This document shows positions 1 to 8,231 of a DNA stretch of 13,616 nt, one piece after another. The stretch comes from UBA12078 sp964573565. Lineage in GTDB: Bacteria > Patescibacteriota > Dojkabacteria > SC72. The notes below the pieces were generated by a model that did no database searches, was not told the DNA's origin, and saw only the letters and a program-made list of their open reading frames with translations. Location of the stretch: NCBI GenBank assembly GCA_964573565.1, contig CAZNJV010000019.1:1-13616 (forward strand), given 5' to 3'. Each line of letters begins with the position of its first letter. Positions within the stretch are counted from its first letter, which is position 1. The translations under genes and the position numbers were made by a program.

Positions 1-3000
1 TTTACGACAGTTTTTACAACTGTAAGTGTTGGTTGTATGTCGTCATTGGTAATTGAACATACGATATTTTCTCCTTCATTTAGTGTCACAGTTCCTCTTA
101 ATTCAGATGGGCATTTGTCTCCAGTTATTGATACAAACTGATAACCTGGACGCCCAACTTCATTTATAATGATGGGGGTATTGGCATCAACAGAAAGTAT
201 TTGCCCTGAAGTTACAGGTGTACCTCCAATTGTAAGCCCGAAGTCATCAACCGCTGCTCTACCGCCATGATCGTTTTGCACATTCTTGATCAATGTTATG
301 GTTGGAGCTATATCATCATTTGTTATTGTACATGTAACATCTTCGTCTAATGCAAGAGTAAGTTTATTCCCAGAAAGAGAGCCGCCATCACAAGACCAAT
401 TGCTTGTGGTATATCCCGATGGTCCAGATTCACTTAGTGTATACTCTATACCTGCCTTTACAGTATGGAATTCATTAGAATCTCCTTCATCCATGAATCC
501 ACCATCCAAACCAGATGCGGTTAGATCCCACATGTGTGCAGTTTCATTTCCACCGTTATCAAGTGACAAGGTTTTCACTAATTTCAAAGTCGGAGCTACA
601 TCATAATTAGTTATTGTACATGTAGCAACTCCATTTGCAGGAACTGTTACATCTGTACAATTATCATATGTTGTTGCATAGCCAGCTACTGCGGGTTCTG
701 TAATATCATATGTTATGCCTCCTGCATATTTTGTTAAGTCATTTGATCCATCGGTTTCGAATTGCATTGGTGAACCGCCATCAACAACAAAACTAAAGTT
801 TTCTGCTTTTAATGTCCCACCGTTGTCATTTTTAACGATTTTTACAACTCTAAGAATTCCAGTATCTCTAGTGTTTGTAAATGTACATACTAGATCTTGT
901 CCAGAAGTTAGAGTAATCGATTGGCTTTCTACTGCTCCATAACTGGTACTATTACAGGTTAAATTTGTTACATGGTAGTTAGATTTTTGATCTTCTGAAA
1001 TAGTGTACGTGCCAGGATTTACGGAAATGTTAGAACCCATGATGTTATTCCCACTACCATTCACATCCCATGTCCAATCAGTTGCTCCAGTTATGTCTAT
1101 GATGCCATCCGCATTTGTATCAACATTTTTTAGAACAGTTATAGTTGGATATTTTACATTGATAAAATCATTTGTATAATTGCCTCCTCCTGGAGCTAGA
1201 GTCACATCTATGTAATCAGAAGTTGGATATATTTTGTACCAACCACCAAATGAAAGAGCTTCTCTTAATTGGTATGTTCCTGGTACAAGATTTGAGAATC
1301 CGTAGCTACCATTTAAATCTGTCAAAGTAGATAGTTCTCCAGCATCGAGGCTTCCGTTCCTGTTTGTATCTATATATATAGTCCATCCTAAAACTCCTGT
1401 CCTGTCACCAGTTGTTGAATAATCACCATCGGCATCGTTATATTTATGTCCTCCAATTGCACCTCTCATGAGATTGGTGAAGGTACAGGTAATATTTTCG
1501 CCTGCGGAAATATTAATAGATGTGTTTATGCTGCCATCTGAACATGTTACGTTGTTTAAATCCCATCCGTATAGTGCATTTTCAGTTACAGAGTATGTCC
1601 CAGGTAATAGATTGGTGAATGTTTTTGTATTTGAGCCATATACACTGCCATCATCAGTTAATGAAAAATCTGAGAGTCCATTTCCAGTTGTTGTAAAACT
1701 AAATGGTGATGCAGTGTTAGGGTTTGCATCTTTTACTATTGTCAAACTTCCATATTTGGTATTGGTAAATGTACAAGTAATTGTTTCTCCGCTGTCCAGC
1801 TCCAAATTGCCAATAACCTCATTGTCTCCAATGGAGCTTGTACAAGATGCATTGGTGTTTGTCCATCCGGCCACACTATTCTCAGAAATAGTGTATGTGC
1901 CAGGTACAAGAGTTTGTTCATTAGGAGTATCAGAATCTTTCAGGCTAAAATTGCTATATCCTGTACCAGTAGCAGTAAAGCCAAAGCTCTGAGGATCTCC
2001 TGAAGGATTGGTTACCTTATCAACTATAATTTTTCCTGTCTTAAGTTTGTTTACGAAAGTACAGCTTACATCTGGGTTCTCTTTTGTTAAAGTTACCTTA
2101 ATTAATGATCCATCTACAAAACATGGGGATGAAACACTCGCCAATTCCCAACCACTGAGACCAACTTCTGTAATTGTATATGTTGCGTCGCCGTTATTAG
2201 CACTTAATGATAGTCCAGATGCGGTAGCTCCACTGGCAATTCCATTTACATTTGTTAATCCTGCGAGATTAAAAGTCCAGTTGGAAGGATTGGCTCCATT
2301 ATCTGTAGATTTAATGGGTGTAAATGATCCAAGAATTACGATTTTGCCAGGATTTATTGGAATATCTTTGTTTCCAGATCCTCCACATGCGCCTGACACT
2401 AATCTGTAGTGCAGAGAAGCTCCATTCCATTGCCCCGCCTCGTTACTTAGCAATGCATTCCAATTTAGTACAACTGTAGAGGCTGTTGCTGTAAACGAGA
2501 TTGTGTACTCTGCTGTGCTATCAGAAGCGGTATGTACTGGGAGGCTTGTTGTCAAGCTATTTGCTCCTGTAGCTGAGAATGTGTTGAAATTTTCATAACC
2601 AATTATTCCATTACTATCTTTGTAATCATGTCCTAATACGACTGAATATTGTCTTCCTACTACTAATCCGCCGATGGTAAGACGGGCAGGAACATTTTCA
2701 CCTTCAGACCAACAGTCACCAGAACCGGAGCAGAGATTTCCAGTAGTATAACTACCACCTTTTACTTGTCCTTCAAGAGTGTGTTGTCCCGCTGTACATA
2801 CTGCGGTATTAACAAAATTACATGTAATAATGTCGCTATCATTTACAGAGATACTTTGAACCCCATCTGTTGTAGATGTTCCTACAGTATTTCCGAGCTG
2901 ATTTTTACATTCTACATTTAAGAGTGAGTATCCATTTATTAGAGTTTCTGTTACTGAATATGTTCCGGCTGTTATCTTTCCAGTATTTACTTGACCATTT

Positions 3001-3113
3001 GCATCTGTTATTAATGTCGCGCTTGATGTCCCAGAGAGTGCGAATGTCCATCCGGTTCCTCCAGGTGTGCTTGTATTTTCAAGATATTTGTTTACAGAGA
3101 TGGTTCCTCCACA
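1..3113 (-). repeat. Degenerate protein repeats (prealbumin-like) within the adhesin
   Basis: At protein level the stalk holds about eight complete repeats and the start of a ninth. Approximate residue spans are 492-592, 757-845, 849-941, 944-1037, 1145-1237, 1241-1326, 1328-1422, 1425-1513 and 1516 onward. The consensus features are an early 'T-I/L-x-V-K' strand, a 'G-T-Y-x-I/V-x-E' strand, an aromatic 'G-W/Y' with a Cys soon after, and a closing 'I-T-C-T-F-T-N'. DNA identity between copies is low, so the array is old and diverged and not a recent tandem duplication. The SdrD B-like unit (1041-1140, with 'D-x-N-x-N-G-x-L-D') interrupts the series. Confidence 0.8.
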
Positions 3114-4583
3114 TGTTTGAGAAGCAAATGTCGCTAATTGGGTCGCTAGATTTGAGAAATTTGTTGTAATAACATCTGTCGTTAAAAGATTCGTACCATT
3201 TACAACATTTCCGGAAATGGCTTTTAGATTATCTGTATTTAGCTCATTACCGATTCCTAATGCTAATATCCTGATACCAGCAGACTTCGCAATATTTGCT
3301 TGTGTCTTTGCAGAGTCAACGTCTTTTGGGCATGTAGAACTCCCTCCGCAATCAGGGAATGTAGGATTTCCATCTGATGCGAATATCATTAGATTCGGTT
3401 TATTTGCTCGAGGATCAAATGTGCTTGCTGCGGCAGATATAGCTTCTTTCCAGTTTGTACCTTGATCTACACCCGGGAGTATGTTGTTTATCGAGGTCTT
3501 AACAGTGCTAAAATCTGAAGTAAATGGTTGCACGACGGTGGCGCTTGTTCCGAATTTTGTTACTGAGAATTGGGTTGGTGTTCCATCAAGAGAATCGACA
3601 AGTGATATCATTGCAGATTTCATCTGGTTTAATTCTGTTGAATCAATACTGCTCGAGATATCAATTACTAAAGCGATATCTAATCCACATGATTGGGTGA
3701 GTGGTGGGTTGGAAACAGAATTTGTAGAGACAGTAAAACTACTGTTTATCGTCTCTGTGGGAGACCATTTATTATTACATTTCCAATTTGCACTAGTACC
3801 TGTATATTTAGTGAGAATAGCGTTCCAATCTCCTAGAACTGCAGAACCTGATAGAGTGTAACTCCCTGAGAGCGAAGAGACATCTTTTTTACAAGAGGCT
3901 ACATTGGTCGTGTTCCCATCCGGGTCTGAAACATCAATTCTGTAATAAGTTCCGCTGTTTTTTGTTAACTCTGTAGCATTCATATATACCGTTTCTCCCT
4001 GTTTGTATGCTGTCTTCGGGGTAGAGAAACTTGCTTCTGCATATGTCAAAAATACCGTGAAGTGGGTAATATTCTCACTTATGACGACGCCATTACTAAC
4101 ATAGCTATCTAGCTCGTTAACCCCTGTCGTCAACTCGCTTTTATTTTCTACATAACCAATCTTTGTATTATTCCCATTTGAAGGAAGTGTTAAATCATAT
4201 TTAAATGTCCCATCTACCATATCTGTTGTAATATCATATGCGATATTTGATACAGCACCTGTCGCATCCACCTCTTCCTGTGTAAGAGTTATCTGTTTTA
4301 TAGAAAGAGTAGAGGGATTGTCGGGTAATTTAGTAAATGTCACAGTTACATCACTATCTTGTGGAGCTACATATGCCTTATTCAAAACCACAACATCTGA
4401 TGTAACAGCTGTATTACCATTCGTAATCCACTCCGGATCTGAAATACCCTCCTCCAAAATATCTTGGGAAGTATCGGTGGTATAGAGATCATCTATAGCC
4501 ATAACAGACGGAGTGAATGAATATACTAACAGGAAAAGAGAAGTAAGTATTTTACTTACCACACCCAAAGATTTCCTCTTCAT
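1..4583 (-). CDS. Giant secreted VWA / prealbumin-repeat adhesin (3' end off window)
   Basis: Reading the minus strand from the ATG at 4583 gives 1527 codons with no stop, running off base 1, so the C-terminus and any anchor are unseen. Residues 1-29 form a signal peptide (basic start, hydrophobic core, ending SVMA). An Ig-like region with a 'Y-x-x-G-E-x-V-Y' strand lies near 180-290. A von Willebrand A domain spans about 300-490 with a full MIDAS: D308-x-S310-x-S312, a downstream GTNW threonine, and an ASDG aspartate. After it come prealbumin/SpaA-like beta repeats of roughly 90-96 residues, each ending in a C-T-F/I-T-N strand (Cys at 588, 841, 937, 1033, 1233, 1322, 1418, 1509). A different beta domain sits at about 593-760 and an SdrD B-like domain at about 1041-1140. 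This architecture matches Gram-positive-type adhesins that bind a ligand through VWA on a repeat stalk. Role in attachment is inferred; the partner is unknown. There is no Shine-Dalgarno upstream of the start. Confidence 0.9.
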   Translation of the reverse strand, partial: MKRKSLGVVSKILTSLFLLVYSFTPSVMAIDDLYTTDTSQDILEEGISDPEWITNGNTAVTSDVVVLNKAYVAPQDSDVTVTFTKLPDNPSTLSIKQITLTQEEVDATGAVSNIAYDITTDMVDGTFKYDLTLPSNGNNTKIGYVENKSELTTGVNELDSYVSNGVVISENITHFTVFLTYAEASFSTPKTAYKQGETVYMNATELTKNSGTYYRIDVSDPDGNTTNVASCKKDVSSLSGSYTLSGSAVLGDWNAILTKYTGTSANWKCNNKWSPTETINSSFTVSTNSVSNPPLTQSCGLDIALVIDISSSIDSTELNQMKSAMISLVDSLDGTPTQFSVTKFGTSATVVQPFTSDFSTVKTSINNILPGVDQGTNWKEAISAAASTFDPRANKPNLMIFASDGNPTFPDCGGSSTCPKDVDSAKTQANIAKSAGIRILALGIGNELNTDNLKAISGNVVNGTNLLTTDVITTNFSNLATQLATFASQTCGGTISVNKYLENTSTPGGTGWTFALSGTSSATLITDANGQVNTGKITAGTYSVTETLINGYSLLNVECKNQLGNTVGTSTTDGVQSISVNDSDIITCNFVNTAVCTAGQHTLEGQVKGGSYTTGNLCSGSGDCWSEGENVPARLTIGGLVVGRQYSVVLGHDYKDSNGIIGYENFNTFSATGANSLTTSLPVHTASDSTAEYTISFTATASTVVLNWNALLSNEAGQWNGASLHYRLVSGACGGSGNKDIPINPGKIVILGSFTPIKSTDNGANPSNWTFNLAGLTNVNGIASGATASGLSLSANNGDATYTITEVGLSGWELASVSSPCFVDGSLIKVTLTKENPDVSCTFVNKLKTGKIIVDKVTNPSGDPQSFGFTATGTGYSNFSLKDSDTPNEQTLVPGTYTISENSVAGWTNTNASCTSSIGDNEVIGNLELDSGETITCTFTNTKYGSLTIVKDANPNTASPFSFTTTGNGLSDFSLTDDGSVYGSNTKTFTNLLPGTYSVTENALYGWDLNNVTCSDGSINTSINISAGENITCTFTNLMRGAIGGHKYNDADGDYSTTGDRTGVLGWTIYIDTNRNGSLDAGELSTLTDLNGSYGFSNLVPGTYQLREALSFGGWYKIYPTSDYIDVTLAPGGGNYTNDFINVKYPTITVLKNVDTNADGIIDITGATDWTWDVNGSGNNIMGSNISVNPGTYTISEDQKSNYHVTNLTCNSTSYGAVESQSITLTSGQDLVCTFTNTRDTGILRVVKIVKNDNGGTLKAENFSFVVDGGSPMQFETDGSNDLTKYAGGITYDITEPAVAGYATTYDNCTDVTVPANGVATCTITNYDVAPTLKLVKTLSLDNGGNETAHMWDLTASGLDGGFMDEGDSNEFHTVKAGIEYTLSESGPSGYTTSNWSCDGGSLSGNKLTLALDEDVTCTITNDDIAPTITLIKNVQNDHGGRAAVDDFGLTIGGTPVTSGQILSVDANTPIIINEVGRPGYQFVSITGDKCPSELRGTVTLNEGENIVCSITNDDIQPTLTVVKTVV

Positions 4584-4772
4584 TAATCTAAAAAGATTTA
4601 ACTTATATGAGGTTCCACTTTGAGTTATAGTCGCCGCGAAACCTGTCTTTACAGGTCGGTTTCGCCATTCGCTCCGCTTGATTTATACGGCGACCAAAAG
4701 AAATCAAGCATCAATGCCCCTGTGCCTTATAGTGTAATGATACTACAAATGAAGGATGAAATCAATCGTGAA
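4584..4772. other. Intergenic region with possible adhesin promoters
   Basis: These 189 bases separate helD (stop at 4773) from the adhesin start (4583), both read leftwards. A possible minus-strand promoter is TTCATT (4748-4753), a 16-base spacer, and TATAAG (4726-4731). It would give a leader of about 135 bases containing the palindrome at 4630-4694. A second -10-like TATAAG lies at 4602-4607 without a good -35 and would give a leader of under 20 bases. No small ORF or tRNA was recognised. Both promoters are weak guesses. Confidence 0.3.
4630..4694. repeat. GC-rich nested palindrome, structured RNA or repeat element
   Basis: GTCGCCG (4630-4636) is perfectly complementary to CGGCGAC (4688-4694). 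Inside it, GCGAAACC (4636-4643) pairs with GGTTTCGC (4658-4665), extended by TGT/ACA around a CTTT loop with a 4-base bulge. An alternative register pairs CCTGT with ACAGG. The remaining arm (4666-4687) is unpaired by eye. Just over half the bases are G or C, clearly above the flanks. Neither side is followed by a run of T, so it is not a classical intrinsic terminator. It may be a dispersed palindromic repeat, an RNA structure in the adhesin leader, or a helD 3' end stabiliser. Confidence 0.55.
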
Positions 4773-6953
4773 CTATTCGTGAACAATTATTAATCTATGC
4801 AACGCTCGGGTCATACCCACATAGAGTAATCTCCAAGTTAACTCTGTATCTGGATACCTCTCATCATTAATATCCAGAACATATACAGAATCAAACTCCA
4901 ATCCCTTTGCTTGCTCTATGGGTAATACCAATACCCCTTGCTTGTAATCACTCTCTGAATAGTTAACAACATCCCTATCTATCTCTGCTGCATATTCCTT
5001 TAGTACATTGTATATCCCAATCGCATGATTCTTGTCCCTACACAACACAGCACAAGTAACGGCGCCTTTCTCAAACTGTTTCTTGATATTCTGGACTAGG
5101 CCCTCGGTGTTTTCTTTAGGACAGTTCGCAAATTCTGTCGGAATGGAGATCTCTTCTACAGGATCACCATGTCTGAGTACTGCCTCTGGAAGCTTGTATC
5201 CTTGTGGGAATTTCTCTGCAAAGATATTGTTTGCATATTCAATGATTTCAACTGTCGTTCTGTAACATCGCTGAAGCTGATGGAATGAAGTCTGCTTTTG
5301 AGTAATACTGTCCACCATATCTAAAACAGTTTGCCAGTTCTTGATGTAGAAAGGAGGAATAATGGATTGTGCTAAATCACCAGCGATAGTTAAATTACCA
5401 TTCTTTGCAACTGCTGCTAAAGTGGCGAGTTGTATATAGCTGATATCCTGTGCCTCATCGATCATGATGTAGTCTCTCTCGGATTGCTTCCTTCCGTAAA
5501 TCTTTTGGTGTAGATATACCATTGGTGCAAGATCTTCCATTCTGTAGAAAGTATTCTTCCCGCTTATACTTAATGCCTTTATTGAGTAATTTTTAATTTT
5601 TGAATCCAGAAGATTTGATTTGAAGAGCTTCTTGTAAAGGCTGTAGATATTTACACTTCTACTAAAGTAGCTAAGTATCTCTTTTTTCTTCTCAATCTCG
5701 TTATTAAAGTATGTATCGATCTGCCCAGTTCTGGCATTTTCGAATTGCTTTTGAGCAAATGCATAGTCAACTGCGAGATCTAGTCTCTCGGGCATATCAA
5801 TATTGGGGAATTCTTCTTTTAATTCTCGATATCTTCTAATTATTCTTTCTTTGTGAGAGTAGGGGATATTTTCTAGAAGAGAATCTTCAAATTCTTTGTA
5901 ATATTTATCTAATATTTCTATGAATTCTACAGATCCTTTGTATTCTTTAATTCCCAAATCTTCTTCTAGGGGAGATACTGTGAAATTGTCATTCCAACCC
6001 AATACTTTTTTCGCCCAGAACATATATGTAAGCGTATCGACTTTTTCTACCCCAAGATTTGGAAGTACGTCTGAGACATAGTCTATGAACATCTGGTTAG
6101 GTGCTATGATCAGGGAATTCTCTGCTTTAATCTGTTCTTTGTAGGTATAGAAGAGGTATGCAAGTCTATGAAGGAGGATTGTAGTTTTACCACTACCTGC
6201 TACTCCTTGTATTAGCACAGGCTTATTTATCTCTTCTCTAATTATTTCATTTTGTTGTGCTTGAATTGTTGAAACAATATCCTGAAGTTTCTGGCCCAAT
6301 CTTTCATTGAGTTGTGCCAAAAGGAATTCATCTGCTGCAGCATTACCAGATTTAGCATCGTATATTCCCTTTATTCTTGCTCTTGAGATTTGAAATTGTC
6401 TCTTTTGGCCAAGATCCCCAGATCTTTTACCTACTGGAGCCACAAAAGATACATCCTTGGCAGGGCCAGAATTCTCGTAGTAAAGGTTCGCAATTGGTGC
6501 TCTCCAATCTGTAATTATTGGGATATGAGTTTCGTCATCAATCAATGCAAATTTCCCTATGTAGAGTACCAATGGCTTTTTAGTGACACTATCGTATGGT
6601 GTGAATACTATTTTCCCAAAATATGGAGAATCTAGTGCAATTAGCTCGTTATTTATACGGGACACAAGAATTTTAATCTCCGTAAGTATCTGATTGTATA
6701 CCTTCTTCGCATCCCCGATATCATCTTCACCAGATTCCATATTGATAATCTCAACCTGTTTCTCCAACTCTTCTTCCAGTTTCTCGAGTCGAGGTATGAG
6801 TCTTTTGAGCTCGTCCACCTTTCTTCTCGTCACCGTTTTAAGTTGGGGATATTCCTCTGCTTCTAGTGTTGTAAGCTCTGGGAGGTCTGAAAATGAAGCC
6901 ACTCTGTCTAGATCCTTGTGTAAAGGATTTAGATACTTTTTGAATGTTTGCAT
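4773..6953 (-). CDS. helD: HelD-type superfamily 1 helicase (RNA polymerase recycling factor)
   Basis: The 726-residue product is close to Bacillus HelD (774). Seen in order are a predicted coiled-coil N-terminal arm (about 43-105), the HelD-specific 'S-P-Y-F-G-K-I' and 'I-T-D-W-R-A-P-I' segment (109-160), Walker A GVAGSGKT (250-257), motif II DEAQD (499-503), motif III GDLAQS (525-530), a motif IV-like QRCYRTT (561-567), motif V QAKGLEF (681-687) and motif VI YVGMTRA (711-717). In the family, HelD uses ATP binding and hydrolysis and its coiled-coil arm to release stalled RNA polymerase from DNA. The DWRAP segment separates it from UvrD/PcrA/Rep DNA helicases. The start is the only ATG before the promoter at 6987-7015, giving a leader of roughly 27 bases without a Shine-Dalgarno. 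It ends in TAG. No other polymerase factor lies nearby. Confidence 0.9.
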   Translation of the reverse strand: MQTFKKYLNPLHKDLDRVASFSDLPELTTLEAEEYPQLKTVTRRKVDELKRLIPRLEKLEEELEKQVEIINMESGEDDIGDAKKVYNQILTEIKILVSRINNELIALDSPYFGKIVFTPYDSVTKKPLVLYIGKFALIDDETHIPIITDWRAPIANLYYENSGPAKDVSFVAPVGKRSGDLGQKRQFQISRARIKGIYDAKSGNAAADEFLLAQLNERLGQKLQDIVSTIQAQQNEIIREEINKPVLIQGVAGSGKTTILLHRLAYLFYTYKEQIKAENSLIIAPNQMFIDYVSDVLPNLGVEKVDTLTYMFWAKKVLGWNDNFTVSPLEEDLGIKEYKGSVEFIEILDKYYKEFEDSLLENIPYSHKERIIRRYRELKEEFPNIDMPERLDLAVDYAFAQKQFENARTGQIDTYFNNEIEKKKEILSYFSRSVNIYSLYKKLFKSNLLDSKIKNYSIKALSISGKNTFYRMEDLAPMVYLHQKIYGRKQSERDYIMIDEAQDISYIQLATLAAVAKNGNLTIAGDLAQSIIPPFYIKNWQTVLDMVDSITQKQTSFHQLQRCYRTTVEIIEYANNIFAEKFPQGYKLPEAVLRHGDPVEEISIPTEFANCPKENTEGLVQNIKKQFEKGAVTCAVLCRDKNHAIGIYNVLKEYAAEIDRDVVNYSESDYKQGVLVLPIEQAKGLEFDSVYVLDINDERYPDTELTWRLLYVGMTRALHRLIIVHE

Positions 6954-6986
6954 TTGAAATTTCAGAGATAGAAATTACAGACAGCA

Positions 6987-7015
6987 ATGATACTAAAACT
7001 TTAACAGAGAGTCAA
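6987..7015 (-). promoter_or_regulatory. Probable sigma70-type promoter of helD
   Basis: On the minus strand TTGACT (7010-7015, 5 of 6 consensus bases) is followed after exactly 17 bases by TATCAT (6987-6992, 5 of 6). Transcription would start near 6980, about 27 bases before the helD ATG. This is the best complete promoter match in the window. Confidence 0.6.
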
Positions 7016-7028
7016 ATTAATGTAGTAT
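7000..7028 (+). promoter_or_regulatory. Possible promoter of the DUF192-DedA pair, interleaved with the helD promoter
   Basis: TTTAAC (7000-7005), a 17-base spacer and TAGTAT (7023-7028) lie on the plus strand. A start about 8 bases further would fall at 7036-7037, on the ATG of the DUF192 gene, so the message would be leaderless. The boxes are only moderate matches (3 and 4 of 6). Confidence 0.3.
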
Positions 7029-7036
7029 ATTTAGTT

Positions 7037-7591
7037 ATGAGCAATCAACTCAAACTTTTTCTATACATAGTCTTTGTTGTAGGGATATTCTTGTTAATAC
7101 AGAATAAATTCAAAATATTCAATGTTGAATTAATCAACGGAGATCAAAAAACTACTGAAGAACAAAGTTCAGGAGGGAATAGCAATACTACGACCACTGA
7201 AGAAAACTATGTAGAAATAGTTGTGGACGCCACTAAGACAGTAAAAGTAAATGTAGAGTTAGCGAATACAGAAGAAGAAAGAAGATTGGGGCTCTCTTTC
7301 AGACAATATCTAGGGGACTATGACGGTATGCTATTTGTATTTGGATCAGATGTTTCCAGCCCATTTTGGATGAAGGATATGAAGATGCCATTGGATATCA
7401 TTTTTGTTGATTCAAATTATTTCATAGTTGATATCAAAGAAGCACAAGCGCCTTGTACCAGTACATATTGCCCTAATATTTACTCTTCTGCACTATTTAG
7501 GTATGTACTTGAGGTGAATTCAGGTTTTGTTGAAAAGAACGGTATTACAAAGGATGGTAGTGTTGTTTTGCATATTGCAGATTTAAACTGA
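7037..7591 (+). CDS. Membrane-anchored DUF192 protein
   Basis: From the ATG at 7037 the protein has 184 residues: an N-terminal membrane helix (about 7-23), a Thr/Ser/Glu/Asn-rich linker (35-57), and a DUF192 domain (about 60-180). The family signature is present: 'E-E-R-R-L-G-L-S-x-R' (80-89), 'D-G-M-L-F-V-F' (96-102), 'F-W-M-K-D-M-K-M-P-L-D-I-I-F-V-D' (110-125) and 'Y-V-L-E-V-x-S-G-F' (156-164). Cysteines 140 and 145 could form a disulfide outside the cell. DUF192 has no settled function, and the domain is probably exported and tethered here. An in-frame ATG at 6944 would add 31 residues, overlap the helD start and bury the membrane helix, so the later start is preferred. DedA follows after 13 bases, so the two are probably co-transcribed. 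Confidence 0.85.
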   Translation: MSNQLKLFLYIVFVVGIFLLIQNKFKIFNVELINGDQKTTEEQSSGGNSNTTTTEENYVEIVVDATKTVKVNVELANTEEERRLGLSFRQYLGDYDGMLFVFGSDVSSPFWMKDMKMPLDIIFVDSNYFIVDIKEAQAPCTSTYCPNIYSSALFRYVLEVNSGFVEKNGITKDGSVVLHIADLN

Positions 7592-7604
7592 TATCATAGT
7601 CATC

Positions 7605-8231
7605 ATGATTAGTACTTTTATCGATTGGTTAGTGAATTTAATAACGGTGATTGGGTATCCAGGAGTTATGCTTTCTATGTTTATTGAAAGCTTCTTTGCT
7701 CCAATTCCTAGCGAGATAATATTACCTTTCTCAGGTTTCGTAGCTTCTTCTGGGGCTTTAAATATCTATTTAGTGGTTATATTAGCCTCCTTATCCGCAT
7801 ATCTTGGTACTCTGCCTTTTTACCTAATCGGTAGATGGGGTAAGGGGAAAGTAGATATGTTCTTAAGAAAATATGGGAAATTCCTTTTTATTAAAGAAGA
7901 AGATCTTGATAAGGGGTATGATATTTTTAATAAACACGGGAAGAAGATGGTTTTCTTTGGTAGGCTTATCCCAATTATCAGGACAGTCATATCATTCCCA
8001 GCTGGTGTTGCAGATATGAATTTTGCATTGTTTAGTCTATACACCTTCGGTGGAACCTTAATATGGTCATCAATCCTTGCGGGTGCAGGTTATCTACTCG
8101 GAGATCATTGGGATACCATTTCGATCTATGTCTCTAAGTACGAGAAAATTATATTAGTACTCCTTGTAATCATTGTTGTGCTTTTTGTAGCTCGTGGTAT
8201 AAAGAATCTTTTGGATAAAAAGAAGGCTTAG
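7605..8231 (+). CDS. DedA-family (VTT domain) membrane protein
   Basis: The 208-residue product has several hydrophobic membrane segments, including one at the C-terminus (about 181-197) followed by a basic tail. The family motifs are present: 'E-S-F-F-A-P-I-P-S-E' (28-37) and 'F-G-R-L-I-P-I-I-R-T-x-x-x-x-P-A-G' (118-134). Arg120 and Arg126 have the spacing of the two essential arginines described in Escherichia coli DedA proteins. Members act as lipid flippases/scramblases, and some recycle undecaprenyl phosphate for the cell wall. Which lipid this one moves cannot be told from sequence. It follows the DUF192 gene by 13 bases with no Shine-Dalgarno. Its TAG stop (8229-8231) overlaps the TAA stop of gpmI on the other strand. 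Confidence 0.9.
   Translation: MISTFIDWLVNLITVIGYPGVMLSMFIESFFAPIPSEIILPFSGFVASSGALNIYLVVILASLSAYLGTLPFYLIGRWGKGKVDMFLRKYGKFLFIKEEDLDKGYDIFNKHGKKMVFFGRLIPIIRTVISFPAGVADMNFALFSLYTFGGTLIWSSILAGAGYLLGDHWDTISIYVSKYEKIILVLLVIIVVLFVARGIKNLLDKKKA

Noticed and set aside
286..3861. Several plus-strand ORFs of 75-174 codons within the first 4 kb
   Set aside because: They lie antisense to the continuous adhesin frame. Their products are low-complexity (Ser/Pro/Val-rich) with no recognisable domain or start signal, as expected from the reverse of Thr/Ser/Asn/Gly-rich codons.
4630..4694. Rho-independent terminator of helD
   Set aside because: The stems are good, but no T-run follows on either strand, and the structure starts about 80 bases past the helD stop.
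6944..7036. Upstream ATG extending the DUF192 protein by 31 residues
   Set aside because: It would overlap the helD start codon, run through both promoters and push the membrane helix inward. The ATG at 7037 gives a normal N-terminal anchor.
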